From positions 1 to 5,986 of the forward strand of contig JAOZQV010000239.1 in NCBI GenBank assembly GCA_029932035.1: 5,986 nt of DNA, written 5' to 3'. The notes beneath the pieces were generated by a model. That model ran no database searches, had not been told where the DNA came from, and saw nothing but the letters and a program-made list of their open reading frames with translations. This DNA is from Deltaproteobacteria bacterium. Lineage in GTDB: Bacteria; Desulfobacterota; DSM-4660; Desulfatiglandales; Desulfatiglandaceae. The position numbers and the translations under genes were made by a program. Below, piece after piece: positions 1 through 5,906 of the stretch; positions within the stretch are counted from its first letter, which is position 1; each line of letters opens with the position of its first letter.

Positions 1-88
1 TTTTTTCCTTTTTGGCCAGTTTCTTTTCCTTAGCTGTTTTCTGGGGTTTTTTCTTCGCGGCTTTTTTTGTGTCTTTTGATTTGGACAT
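1..88 (-). CDS. Lysine-rich small protein, N-terminal part only (runs off the left edge)
   Basis: The first 29 codons of a gene read leftwards out of the window, starting at the ATG complementary to 86-88. The start is well supported: a GGGAGGG ribosome binding site (complement of 96-102) lies 7 bases upstream. About half of the visible residues are lysine, with alanine, threonine and glutamate making up much of the rest (it begins MSKSKDTKKAAKKK). No hydrophobic segment or enzyme motif is visible. Short lysine/alanine-rich proteins of this kind occur as uncharacterised genes in deltaproteobacteria, and the composition resembles the basic tails of histone H1-like or ribosome-associated proteins. 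That is composition only, not homology. I do not assign a function. The reading frame is too short here to judge its full length. Confidence 0.72.
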   Translation of the reverse strand, partial: MSKSKDTKKAAKKKPQKTAKEKKLAKKEK

Positions 89-119
89 GTGGTTTCCCTC
101 CCTTGTGAAAGCTCAATAT

Positions 120-149
120 CTTATAATTAATATCATTTATCACCACCAA
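120..149 (-). promoter_or_regulatory. Possible sigma-70-type promoter for the lysine-rich gene
   Basis: On the minus strand a TTGGTG box (complement of 144-149) and a TATAAG box (complement of 120-125) are 18 bases apart, inside a strongly AT-rich stretch about 30 bases before the start codon. The -10 box is close to consensus and the -35 box is poor. The position fits a promoter for the leftward gene, but AT-rich DNA gives such matches by chance. Confidence 0.3.
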
Positions 150-160
150 ATACAAATTTT

Positions 161-195
161 TTGACATAGACTGGTCGGAAAACGTATGGTATACT
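161..195 (+). promoter_or_regulatory. Probable sigma-70-type promoter for the FMN-binding lipoprotein gene
   Basis: A perfect TTGACA lies at 161-166, followed 18 bases later by TATGGT (185-190). A better -10 match, TATACT (190-195), lies slightly further on and would pair with TAGACT (167-172) at 17-base spacing. Either reading puts the transcript start near 197-203, leaving a leader of about 50 bases before the GTG start. That is too short for a known FMN riboswitch, and none is seen. The site lies back to back with the possible leftward promoter. Confidence 0.5.
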
Positions 196-249
196 TTAAA
201 CAGGGCCATGGTGCTGTTGTTGCGCCCGGAATAGGGAGGTATCAAACCG

Positions 250-654
250 GTGTTTTGTAATCGAATTATCAGGAACAATCCCCGTGGCAATAGACCCATT
301 TGGCTTGGAATCGCCTTCATTCTACTTGCCACCATGTTTGCCGGTTGCGCGGCAACACCCATGATTGGGGGCCCTCTGGAGCAGAGAAAACTCAAGGCCG
401 GGACCTACGAAGGGGTCTACAGGGGAGGGCCTAACAAGGTCGTGGTGATGGTAACCATCGAAGATAACAGGATCGTCCATATTGAAATGGTCGAACACTG
501 GGAGCTAATGGGGAAGAAGGCCGAATCTCTCACCATGAAAAGGATCATGGAACAGCAATCAACACGGGTCGATGCGGTAAGCGGGGCCACAAACAGCAGC
601 CTGGTTATCATGAATGCGGTACAGCGGGCCGTTGAAAAGGCATATTCGGACTAA
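250..654 (+). CDS. FMN-binding domain lipoprotein (predicted ApbE-flavinylated, cell-envelope)
   Basis: A 134-residue protein starting at GTG, chosen because GGGAGGT (234-240) lies 9 bases upstream; the next ATG falls inside the signal peptide. Residues 1-32 form a lipoprotein signal peptide: basic N-terminus, hydrophobic segment about 17-31, then a lipobox FAGC with Cys33 as the predicted lipidated residue. Residues about 50-131 match the FMN-binding (FMN_bind) domain of RnfG/NqrC subunits. The flavinylation motif D-x-x-S-G-A-T is intact at 108-114 (DAVSGAT), with Thr114 the predicted site where ApbE attaches FMN by a phosphoester bond. In this family such domains carry single electrons outside the cytoplasmic membrane. 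The residue after Cys33 is alanine rather than aspartate, which by the E. coli rule would favour outer-membrane sorting. No partner (ApbE, Rnf/Nqr subunit, cytochrome) lies in the window, so its electron donor and acceptor are unknown. The fold and modification site are clear; the physiological role is inferred. Confidence 0.88.
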   Translation: MFCNRIIRNNPRGNRPIWLGIAFILLATMFAGCAATPMIGGPLEQRKLKAGTYEGVYRGGPNKVVVMVTIEDNRIVHIEMVEHWELMGKKAESLTMKRIMEQQSTRVDAVSGATNSSLVIMNAVQRAVEKAYSD

Positions 655-681
655 GAGGCTGTCCGAGAATGGCTATTTTCC

Positions 682-698
682 GTCCCGCCTGGCGGGAC
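682..698. repeat. GC-rich palindrome, 7-8 bp stem
   Basis: GTCCCGCC and GGCGGGAC flank a single T, giving a 17-base perfect inverted repeat; as RNA it would form a 7-bp stem with a 3-base loop. No T-run follows on either strand, so it is not a standard intrinsic terminator. It could protect 3' ends or be part of a dispersed palindromic element. Confidence 0.7.
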
Positions 699-701
699 AC
701 A

Positions 702-725
702 AATATTCAATATTCAATAGTCAAT
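702..725. repeat. Short tandem heptamer repeat (ATTCAAT units)
   Basis: Two exact units ATTCAAT (705-711, 712-718) are followed by the variant AGTCAAT (719-725) and preceded by a partial unit AAT. On the other strand the units read ATTGAAT/ATTGACT. Similar ATTG-containing heptamers occur in the spacer at 4583-4603. Confidence 0.65.
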
Positions 726-749
726 TCCGGTTTTGCCGGGCCTGACCCC

Positions 750-769
750 GTCTCGGGTTGAGACTTTTT
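750..769 (+). terminator. Probable rho-independent terminator of the FMN-binding lipoprotein gene
   Basis: GTCTC (750-754) and GAGAC (760-764) form a 5-bp stem around the loop GGGTT, followed at once by five T residues (765-769). The stem is short, so its strength is doubtful. It lies 95 bases after the lipoprotein stop codon. The T-run overlaps the stop codon of the opposing deaminase gene (768-770). On the minus strand no T-run follows the hairpin, so it should act only rightwards. Confidence 0.45.
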
Positions 770-2519
770 ATTCATAGCGTAAGTCCGCGAAGTCATTTTC
801 TCTGAGCCGGTAATAGCCCTTTTCGGTCATGCGGATGAATGGGATAGCCGCAGTGGAGAGGACATTAAGCGTGAGGTGGGTAAACGTGAGCGTTGAGCCA
901 AGGGAGGCTACCGCTTTCTGAAAGGCCTCGAGTCTGCGGGCAATCTCCGGCATTTTGAGTTGGGACATGAAACCCCCTATATTTAAGGGGATTTCAGCTA
1001 AGAAAACACCGCCCACAGAGACCACTGCGCCTCCCTGGATCTCAATAATACGGTTTATGGCCGCTGCAAGGTCGTGGTCATTGGCGCCGATGGCCACGAT
1101 GGCTCCGGCATCCCAGCAAAGAGTGGTTGCCACGGCGCCCTTTTTTTGTCCCCAGCCCCTGATGAAGCCTGTAAATTTTTCTCCCCGACCGCTCGTCCGT
1201 TCAATAAAGACGATCTTTAATAGATCCCTTTCCGGGTCGGCCTCAAGTTGGCCATTGACCACCTTGGGGGTTGCTTTCCCCTCCCGGGTGACCAGACCCC
1301 CCAATTGAATATCTATGGTACGAATATCACCCTGACCGTTCGCAGGGACGGCGAGATCGGATGAAGAGACGGGATCCACTCTGACCGTTTTCAGCAGGTC
1401 GCCCGGATAAGGTGTTGCCGGTATTTCAACTACGGTTTTACCCTTTTCGGCCACAATTCTCCCATCTGAGATAACCAGTTCAGGTTTCATTACCCCATCT
1501 TCGGGAAGAAGGAGGATATCGGCATACCGTCCCGGTGCAATCCCACCCATGAGGTGGCCAAGCCCGAAATGTTCGGCAGGATTGAGGGTGACCATCTGTA
1601 CCGCCTCAATCGGTTTAAACCCGAGGTCAACGGCCTTTTGGATAACGTCAATCATATACCCTTGCCTTACAAGGTCGATGGGGTTGGTCCCATCGGTTAC
1701 TAAGATGACCCTTCGCAGGTCGATTTGGTTTTTAAGGGGGAGGATAATCTCCAGATCGCGGCGGATGTCCCCTTCGCGTATCATGGCGTAGAGCCCCAAT
1801 TCCAAACGGGAGAGGACATCATCTGTGGAGATGGCCTCGTGACAGGACAGGGCGCCTGCTCCGGCGTAGGCCGCCAGTTTCGTGTCAAAGGCGCCTGCCG
1901 CATGCCCCTCTACCGATTTCCCCGCCTTGATTGTTTCTTGAATCAATTCCAGTACACGATTGTCACTGGCCATTATCGTGCCCTGCCAGAAAGACTCGCC
2001 GAGACCCATAACACGGGGATCTTTTAAGAGAACCTTTATTTCATCTCTATTAATTAAGAGGGGTTCAGATGCCGGGCTCAGAGAGACCATCGGTGGAATA
2101 AGGGCATAGAGCTTGACTGGCTGGTTTTCAATCTGATCGAGGAATGCCCTGAATCCTTTAGATCCCAAGGTAAAGGCATAGGCTTCTGCTTCGGTAAAGT
2201 GGGTGGTAATGCCGCACGGAATGGCATAAGCTAAGAAATCAGCTATGTCCCAATAGGTGGTGAGGTGTGTGTGGGCGTCTATGTAGCCCGGACAGATGAG
2301 CCTGCCGTCGGCTTCGATAACCTCAGTCTTTTCACCGATGGTGTGTCCGGCATCAGGACCCACATAGGCGATCCACCTATCCCTGATGGCCACCGAGCGG
2401 CCGGGCAATATGCGGCCGGTATACACGTCCATCAAAACGCCGTCTTTTATGACTGTGTCAGCAGGCTCTCGGCCCAAAGCGGTATCTGCGAGTCTGCGAT
2501 TATCTCTTATCTCTTTCAT
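768..2519 (-). CDS. ade: Adenine deaminase family amidohydrolase (Ade-like, divergent)
   Basis: A 583-residue amidohydrolase, the usual length for adenine deaminase (adenine + water to hypoxanthine + ammonia, cytoplasmic purine salvage). Residues about 20-75 and 325-370 form the beta-sandwich and 76-320 the metal-binding barrel. The six expected ligands of the binuclear centre are visible: His83 and His85 (DAHTH), Glu175 (LGES), His206 (EGHAAG), His227 (SCHE) and Asp276 (VTDG). Residues about 400-575 match the family's C-terminal domain (IGANDHD at 477-483, IGGFMS near 514-519). Differences from well-known Ade proteins: the IESS after the HxH motif is TTYW, the DPHE segment is TEAEA (109-113), TDD is TDG, and the C-terminal HDSHN-like motif is CWDAG (468-472). 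The metal site is therefore intact but substrate-contacting regions differ, so adenine is the best guess rather than certain. The ATG start has AAAGGA (complement of 2527-2532) 7 bases upstream. The gene follows the acyl-CoA dehydrogenase by 91 bases on the same strand and may share its transcript. Confidence 0.82.
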   Translation of the reverse strand: MKEIRDNRRLADTALGREPADTVIKDGVLMDVYTGRILPGRSVAIRDRWIAYVGPDAGHTIGEKTEVIEADGRLICPGYIDAHTHLTTYWDIADFLAYAIPCGITTHFTEAEAYAFTLGSKGFRAFLDQIENQPVKLYALIPPMVSLSPASEPLLINRDEIKVLLKDPRVMGLGESFWQGTIMASDNRVLELIQETIKAGKSVEGHAAGAFDTKLAAYAGAGALSCHEAISTDDVLSRLELGLYAMIREGDIRRDLEIILPLKNQIDLRRVILVTDGTNPIDLVRQGYMIDVIQKAVDLGFKPIEAVQMVTLNPAEHFGLGHLMGGIAPGRYADILLLPEDGVMKPELVISDGRIVAEKGKTVVEIPATPYPGDLLKTVRVDPVSSSDLAVPANGQGDIRTIDIQLGGLVTREGKATPKVVNGQLEADPERDLLKIVFIERTSGRGEKFTGFIRGWGQKKGAVATTLCWDAGAIVAIGANDHDLAAAINRIIEIQGGAVVSVGGVFLAEIPLNIGGFMSQLKMPEIARRLEAFQKAVASLGSTLTFTHLTLNVLSTAAIPFIRMTEKGYYRLRENDFADLRYE

Positions 2520-2526
2520 AGAGGAT

Positions 2527-2538
2527 TCCTTTCAAGGA
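2527..2538 (-). promoter_or_regulatory. Ribosome binding site of the deaminase gene inside a small inverted repeat
   Basis: On the minus strand the sequence UCCUUGAAAGGA places the AAGGA Shine-Dalgarno core opposite a perfectly complementary UCCUU. In RNA this gives a 4-bp stem with a UGAA loop, which could partly hide the ribosome binding site. The stem is short and may only be marginally stable; regulation through it is speculation. Confidence 0.35.
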
Positions 2539-2610
2539 GGTCCTGGACACTCCCCGTCCCGTTACTCAAGCGGGAATGCGAGGCGTATCCGTGGTACCTA
2601 AGTGATACCG

Positions 2611-4431
2611 TCAAAAGGCTTCTTCAGGAATGTCAATAGCTGAAGTGTCTTCCTGCTGCAAGGAGGTATGGCGCGCGAAGACATTGGGAAGGATATTACG
2701 GCAGAAGTATTTTACTGTCTCGATTTTACCCCTGTAGAAGATCCCGTCCGCCGAATTTGCTTCAATGCCCGAAAGTTTCTCCCTGGCGATAAGGCCCTGC
2801 TCCAACATGATATGCGCCATGGCGGTTTCAGCAAAGCATTCCAAGAAACGGGTCGAACTCAGGGGGATGAGTGATAGCTTTCCTTCCTGGAAGTACTGCA
2901 TATACTTCATGGCAAAATCGCCCGTGGCCTGGGCAGCCTTGAAAAGGAGTTTGGAATCAGCGCCGAAATCCTTATCTTCTCTAAGATCTCCGGTAAATGT
3001 CATGATCTCCTGGACCCAGTCACGGAAGACCGACCCGCCTTTCGCACCGATTTTTCTCCCCACGAGGTCAAGGGACTGGATATAGGAGGTACCTTCCCAT
3101 ATGGAGACGATCTTGATATCACGGGCGTACTGTTCCACCGGGAACTCGCTGCAAAATCCCACCCCGGCAAGAATCTGGATAGCGTCACGGATCAGGAGAT
3201 AACCGAAATCAGACGGGTAGGCCTTGATGAGAGGGGTCAGGAGTTCGATCCGCTGCTCTGCCAGTTCACGGCTGGCCTCATCGGGATCATGCTGCGCCGC
3301 GTCTATGAAATACATGAGCTTTCCGATCATAGCCCGCATCGCCTCTGTACCGGCCTTGAGGTTCATGAGCATGCGTCTTATATCCTCGTGCTGGATGATG
3401 GGGACGGGGCCTGCATCGCGGTTTGTAAACAGAGGTCCCTGAATACGCTCTTTGGCGTACTGTCTGGCAGTATCATAAGCGCTTGCGGTCATTCCCAAGG
3501 CCTGGATACCACAACCGATTCGTGCCTCATTCATCATCTGGAACATTTTAGCCATGCCCGAGTTTGGCTCGCCAAGGAGAATACCCCGGCAATTTCCATT
3601 TTCACCAAAATTAAGAGTGCATGTGGGTGACCCCTTGATCCCCATCTTGTGCTCGATACCACCGCAATAAACATCGTTGGATTCGCCTAAGGACCCATCC
3701 GGATTCACCCAGACCTTGGGGACGATAAAGAGACTGATCCCTTTGGTACCTTCGGTGGCTCCCTCGATGCGGGCTAAGACAAGATGGATGATATTCTCGG
3801 TGATATCCTGCTCGCCGCAGGTGATGAACCGTTTGGTACCCTCGATCTTGTATATACGTGGGTCATCGGAACCAGAATCAGGGATCGCCTTTGTCCGGAC
3901 CGAGCCCACATCCGATCCTGCGTCCGGCTCGGTGAGGCACATGGTCCCGCCCCACACGCCCGTGTACATGTTTTCTACAAAAAGGGCCTTATCCTCGTCC
4001 GTGCCAAAGTTTTCAATGAGATGACCGTTACCCACAGCCAGCCCCGGATAGGCCATGAAGGCCATGTTGGCGCCCGTAAAGAGTTCGCCCAGCAGGCCAC
4101 TCAAGGATGCAGGGAGCCCCTGCCCCCCGAATTCAGGATTGCTCGAGTTACTTATCCAGCCGTTCTCAGCCATGACCTTCCAGCAGTTATGAAAAGAGGC
4201 CGGCACATTGACCACCCCATCTTTATAGGTGCATCCTTCCTGGTCTCCGTCCTGCATGGTAGGGCCTAAGACCTCGCGGCAGACCTTAAGTGCCTCGTCA
4301 ATGATCATATTGAAGTCTTCACGGGAAAAGTCCCTGTAGGCCTCATAACTCAGAATCTTATCAATTTCTAAGTACTCAAAGAGTACGAATTTAAGATCCC
4401 TCTCATCTCTGTTAAAATAGTTGATTCCCAT
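2611..4431 (-). CDS. Acyl-CoA dehydrogenase, large FadE/DmdC-type (about 600 residues)
   Basis: A 606-residue FAD-dependent acyl-CoA dehydrogenase that introduces the alpha-beta double bond into acyl-CoA and passes electrons to ETF in the cytoplasm. Residues 1-40 match the short N-terminal extension of the long ACAD subfamily. The N-terminal helical domain runs about 41-160, the middle beta domain about 161-285 with the signature CLTEPDAGSD (165-174), and the C-terminal helical domain about 290-460. YARDIKIVSIWEGTSYIQ (435-452) carries Glu446, the expected catalytic base in the WEGT position. Residues about 465-600 form the extra C-terminal region typical of B. subtilis FadE and of DmdC-like proteins, which separates this from the usual 380-residue enzymes. 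Chain length or exact substrate cannot be read from sequence: fatty acyl-CoA is most likely given the thiolase neighbour; 3-methylmercaptopropionyl-CoA (DmdC) is an alternative common in automated annotation. GGAGG (complement of 4441-4445) lies 9 bases before the ATG. No ETF gene is in the window. Confidence 0.93.
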   Translation of the reverse strand: MGINYFNRDERDLKFVLFEYLEIDKILSYEAYRDFSREDFNMIIDEALKVCREVLGPTMQDGDQEGCTYKDGVVNVPASFHNCWKVMAENGWISNSSNPEFGGQGLPASLSGLLGELFTGANMAFMAYPGLAVGNGHLIENFGTDEDKALFVENMYTGVWGGTMCLTEPDAGSDVGSVRTKAIPDSGSDDPRIYKIEGTKRFITCGEQDITENIIHLVLARIEGATEGTKGISLFIVPKVWVNPDGSLGESNDVYCGGIEHKMGIKGSPTCTLNFGENGNCRGILLGEPNSGMAKMFQMMNEARIGCGIQALGMTASAYDTARQYAKERIQGPLFTNRDAGPVPIIQHEDIRRMLMNLKAGTEAMRAMIGKLMYFIDAAQHDPDEASRELAEQRIELLTPLIKAYPSDFGYLLIRDAIQILAGVGFCSEFPVEQYARDIKIVSIWEGTSYIQSLDLVGRKIGAKGGSVFRDWVQEIMTFTGDLREDKDFGADSKLLFKAAQATGDFAMKYMQYFQEGKLSLIPLSSTRFLECFAETAMAHIMLEQGLIAREKLSGIEANSADGIFYRGKIETVKYFCRNILPNVFARHTSLQQEDTSAIDIPEEAF

Positions 4432-4499
4432 ATGTATCTTCCTCCATTCAGAGTTTCATTCTCACCTAACCCGGATAAACCGGAACCAAAAAGGTCTCT

Positions 4500-4523
4500 C
4501 GCAAAGGCACAAAGCCGCAGAGA
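4500..4523. repeat. Period-8 repeat of the CGCAAAGG type
   Basis: Three diverged octamers follow one another: CGCAAAGG, CACAAAGC and CGCAGAGA. TCTC just before and GAGA at the end can pair, so the minus-strand RNA could form a hairpin. I recognise this as resembling a dispersed intergenic sequence built of GCAAAG units seen in several environmental genomes; that is memory of a pattern, not a search result. Confidence 0.6.
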
Positions 4524-4582
4524 AAAAAATGAAAAATAACCTCTGAACCTGTGAACGGTTACCTTGTTTTTATAATGTTTTT

Positions 4583-4603
4583 CAATCGCCAATCATCAAT
4601 CCC
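4583..4603. repeat. Period-7 repeat of CAATCNN units
   Basis: Three consecutive heptamers share the first five bases: CAATCGC, CAATCAT and CAATCCC. They end just 4 bases from the thiolase stop codon. On the coding strand they read as GATTG-containing heptamers. Confidence 0.6.
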
Positions 4604-4607
4604 AAGG

Positions 4608-5819
4608 CTACCAGTTGTAGTCTTCTCTTTCGATAATGGTGGCCACGCCCTGTCCGCCGCCGACACAGGCATTGGCGCACCCGTAACGTCCTTTCTTGAC
4701 GTCTAAGATGCGGGCTAAGGTGCCCGTCAGGCGAGCGCCGGTAGCGCCCAGCGCATGACCGATGGCTGTGCCCCCACCCATGACATTGACTGTCTCAGGG
4801 TCAAGACCAAGCTCTTTGATACAGTTCAGCGCCACAATAGCGAAGGCCTCGTTGATTTCCCAGAAGTCTATGTCGGATGCCTTAAGCCCGGCCTTTTCTA
4901 AGGCCATCTTGCTTGCCGGAACCGGGCCTGCCCCCATGATGGTGGGATCCACACCGGCAAAGCCGATAGAGCGGATGGTGGCCAACGGCTTAATCCCCTT
5001 CTTTTCCGCGGTCTCTTTTGACATGAGTACCATGGAGGTGGCCGCCGCATTGAGGGGAGATGAGTTGCCTGCGGTGATTACGCCATCTTTTTTGAACGCC
5101 GGTCTGAGGTCTGCCATCCCCTCTAAGGTGGCATCTTGCCGCACGGCCTGATCCGTTTTCACGGTCATGACAGTTCCATCGTCCTGCGGCGCTTCTACGG
5201 GTAGGATTTCGCCGTCAAAGAACCCTTCTGCCTGGGCCTTGGCGGCCAACTGGTGAGAGCGGACGCCCCACTTATCCATGTCCTCTTTGGTAAAGTCTGT
5301 CTGTGCGAAGAGCTTTTCCGCAGTCAGACCCATATTCATGGCCTTCATGATGTCCCAGTGAAAGTAATCGGGGTTTGTAAAAAGGCTTAGATTCGGGGCA
5401 ATAAGCCCCCGGTCAACCGTGTAGCCACCCATCGGTATTCGGGTCATATGCTCGTAGCCGCCCACCAGGACGATATCGGCAAAATCCTGGGCGATTTCCA
5501 TAAACCCGATCTGTATGCAGGCCATGGCCGAACCACACTGCTGGTCCACGAATTTGGCCGGGATGGTCTCGGGGAAATTGGCGAGGAATATGGGGAATCG
5601 TCCGCCATATGCCCACTGCTCACCCACCGCAGTTGCGCATCCAACGATAAAATCGTCGATTTCCTTGGCCCCAATCCCTGTCTTAGTGATAAGCTCAGGG
5701 AGAAGCTTGGCCAAAAGCTCATCACCTCTAATTTTACAGAACCAGTCTCTGGCCGGATCGTTTGGCCGGGATCTTGACTGGGCCGTTCTCAAATAACCTG
5801 CTATTACGACTTCTTTCAT
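4608..5819 (-). CDS. fadA: Thiolase (acetyl-CoA acyltransferase, FadA-like)
   Basis: A 403-residue thiolase, normal length for the family. It splits 3-ketoacyl-CoA with CoA to give acetyl-CoA and a shortened acyl-CoA, the last step of beta-oxidation; the reverse condensation is also possible. The nucleophile Cys95 is in QQCGSA, the NEAFA motif is at 323-327, the His355 motif is GGGTAIGHALGATGAR (348-363), and the second active-site Cys385 is in NACVGGGQG. The usual GHP is GHA here, a small variation. An in-frame TTG lies 6 bases upstream of the ATG (5817-5819), but GGGAGGG (complement of 5826-5832) abuts that TTG and sits 6 bases before the ATG, so the ATG is the start. It lies upstream of the acyl-CoA dehydrogenase in the same order as fadA-fadE of Bacillus fadNAE. 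A biosynthetic acetoacetyl-CoA thiolase is the main alternative; the pathway context favours degradation. Confidence 0.92.
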   Translation of the reverse strand: MKEVVIAGYLRTAQSRSRPNDPARDWFCKIRGDELLAKLLPELITKTGIGAKEIDDFIVGCATAVGEQWAYGGRFPIFLANFPETIPAKFVDQQCGSAMACIQIGFMEIAQDFADIVLVGGYEHMTRIPMGGYTVDRGLIAPNLSLFTNPDYFHWDIMKAMNMGLTAEKLFAQTDFTKEDMDKWGVRSHQLAAKAQAEGFFDGEILPVEAPQDDGTVMTVKTDQAVRQDATLEGMADLRPAFKKDGVITAGNSSPLNAAATSMVLMSKETAEKKGIKPLATIRSIGFAGVDPTIMGAGPVPASKMALEKAGLKASDIDFWEINEAFAIVALNCIKELGLDPETVNVMGGGTAIGHALGATGARLTGTLARILDVKKGRYGCANACVGGGQGVATIIEREDYNW

Positions 5820-5825
5820 TTTCAA

Positions 5826-5832
5826 CCCTCCC
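5826..5832 (-). promoter_or_regulatory. Ribosome binding site that fixes the thiolase start
   Basis: The minus strand reads GGGAGGG immediately before TTGAAAATG. Initiation at the TTG would leave no spacing, whereas the ATG has 6 bases, so the protein begins MKEVVIAGY rather than two residues earlier. Confidence 0.75.
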
Positions 5833-5837
5833 TTTAC

Positions 5838-5864
5838 GATTTTGGGTTGCGGATTTTGGATTGC
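5838..5864. repeat. Tandem repeat, two 13-base copies at 14-base spacing
   Basis: GATTTTGGGTTGC (5838-5850) and GATTTTGGATTGC (5852-5864) differ at one base and are separated by a single G. They lie just upstream of the thiolase ribosome binding site, inside its leader. The unit resembles the GGATTGCGGATTG-type repeats found between genes in many deltaproteobacteria (recalled pattern, not searched). Confidence 0.65.
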
Positions 5865-5906
5865 ATCATCTCAAAGTCTGCGCACCCTAAGTTTTTCAGA
5901 TTTTCG

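Larger units (their letters stand above)
655..767. other. Convergent intergenic spacer built of palindromes and short repeats
   Basis: This spacer separates two genes that face each other. It contains no reading frame of note. In order it holds a near-perfect GC-rich palindrome (682-698), a run of period-7 repeats (702-725), a small CCGG-TTTTG-CCGG hairpin (727-739) and a hairpin followed by T residues (750-769). The whole has the look of a dispersed intergenic element rather than unique sequence. Confidence 0.6.
4432..4607. other. Intergenic spacer between thiolase and acyl-CoA dehydrogenase, rich in repeat-like segments
   Basis: The spacer is 176 bases long, large for two genes of the same pathway on one strand. 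It holds the dehydrogenase ribosome binding site, a CCGG-ATAAA-CCGG hairpin (4471-4483), period-8 repeats (4500-4523) and period-7 repeats (4583-4603). On the minus strand a TTGATG box (complement of 4592-4597) and TATAAA lie about 19 bases apart, a weak promoter candidate. No convincing terminator or coding sequence is seen, so read-through from the thiolase is possible. Confidence 0.55.

Noticed and set aside
161..249. FMN riboswitch before the FMN-binding lipoprotein gene
   Set aside because: The leader after the promoter is only about 50 bases and lacks the multi-stem structure such a riboswitch needs; the protein binds rather than makes FMN.
30..395. Minus-strand open frame of 121 codons overlapping the lipoprotein gene
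   Set aside because: It runs antisense through the lipoprotein signal peptide and the promoter region, overlaps the better-supported lysine-rich gene in another frame, and shows no recognisable domain.
2265..2639. Plus-strand open frame of 124 codons across the deaminase start and the gap
   Set aside because: It is antisense to the conserved metal-binding region of the deaminase and has no recognisable motif.
3784..4269. Plus-strand open frame of 161 codons inside the acyl-CoA dehydrogenase gene
   Set aside because: It is antisense to the conserved N-terminal and middle domains of the dehydrogenase; the composition is what an antisense shadow gives, with no domain.
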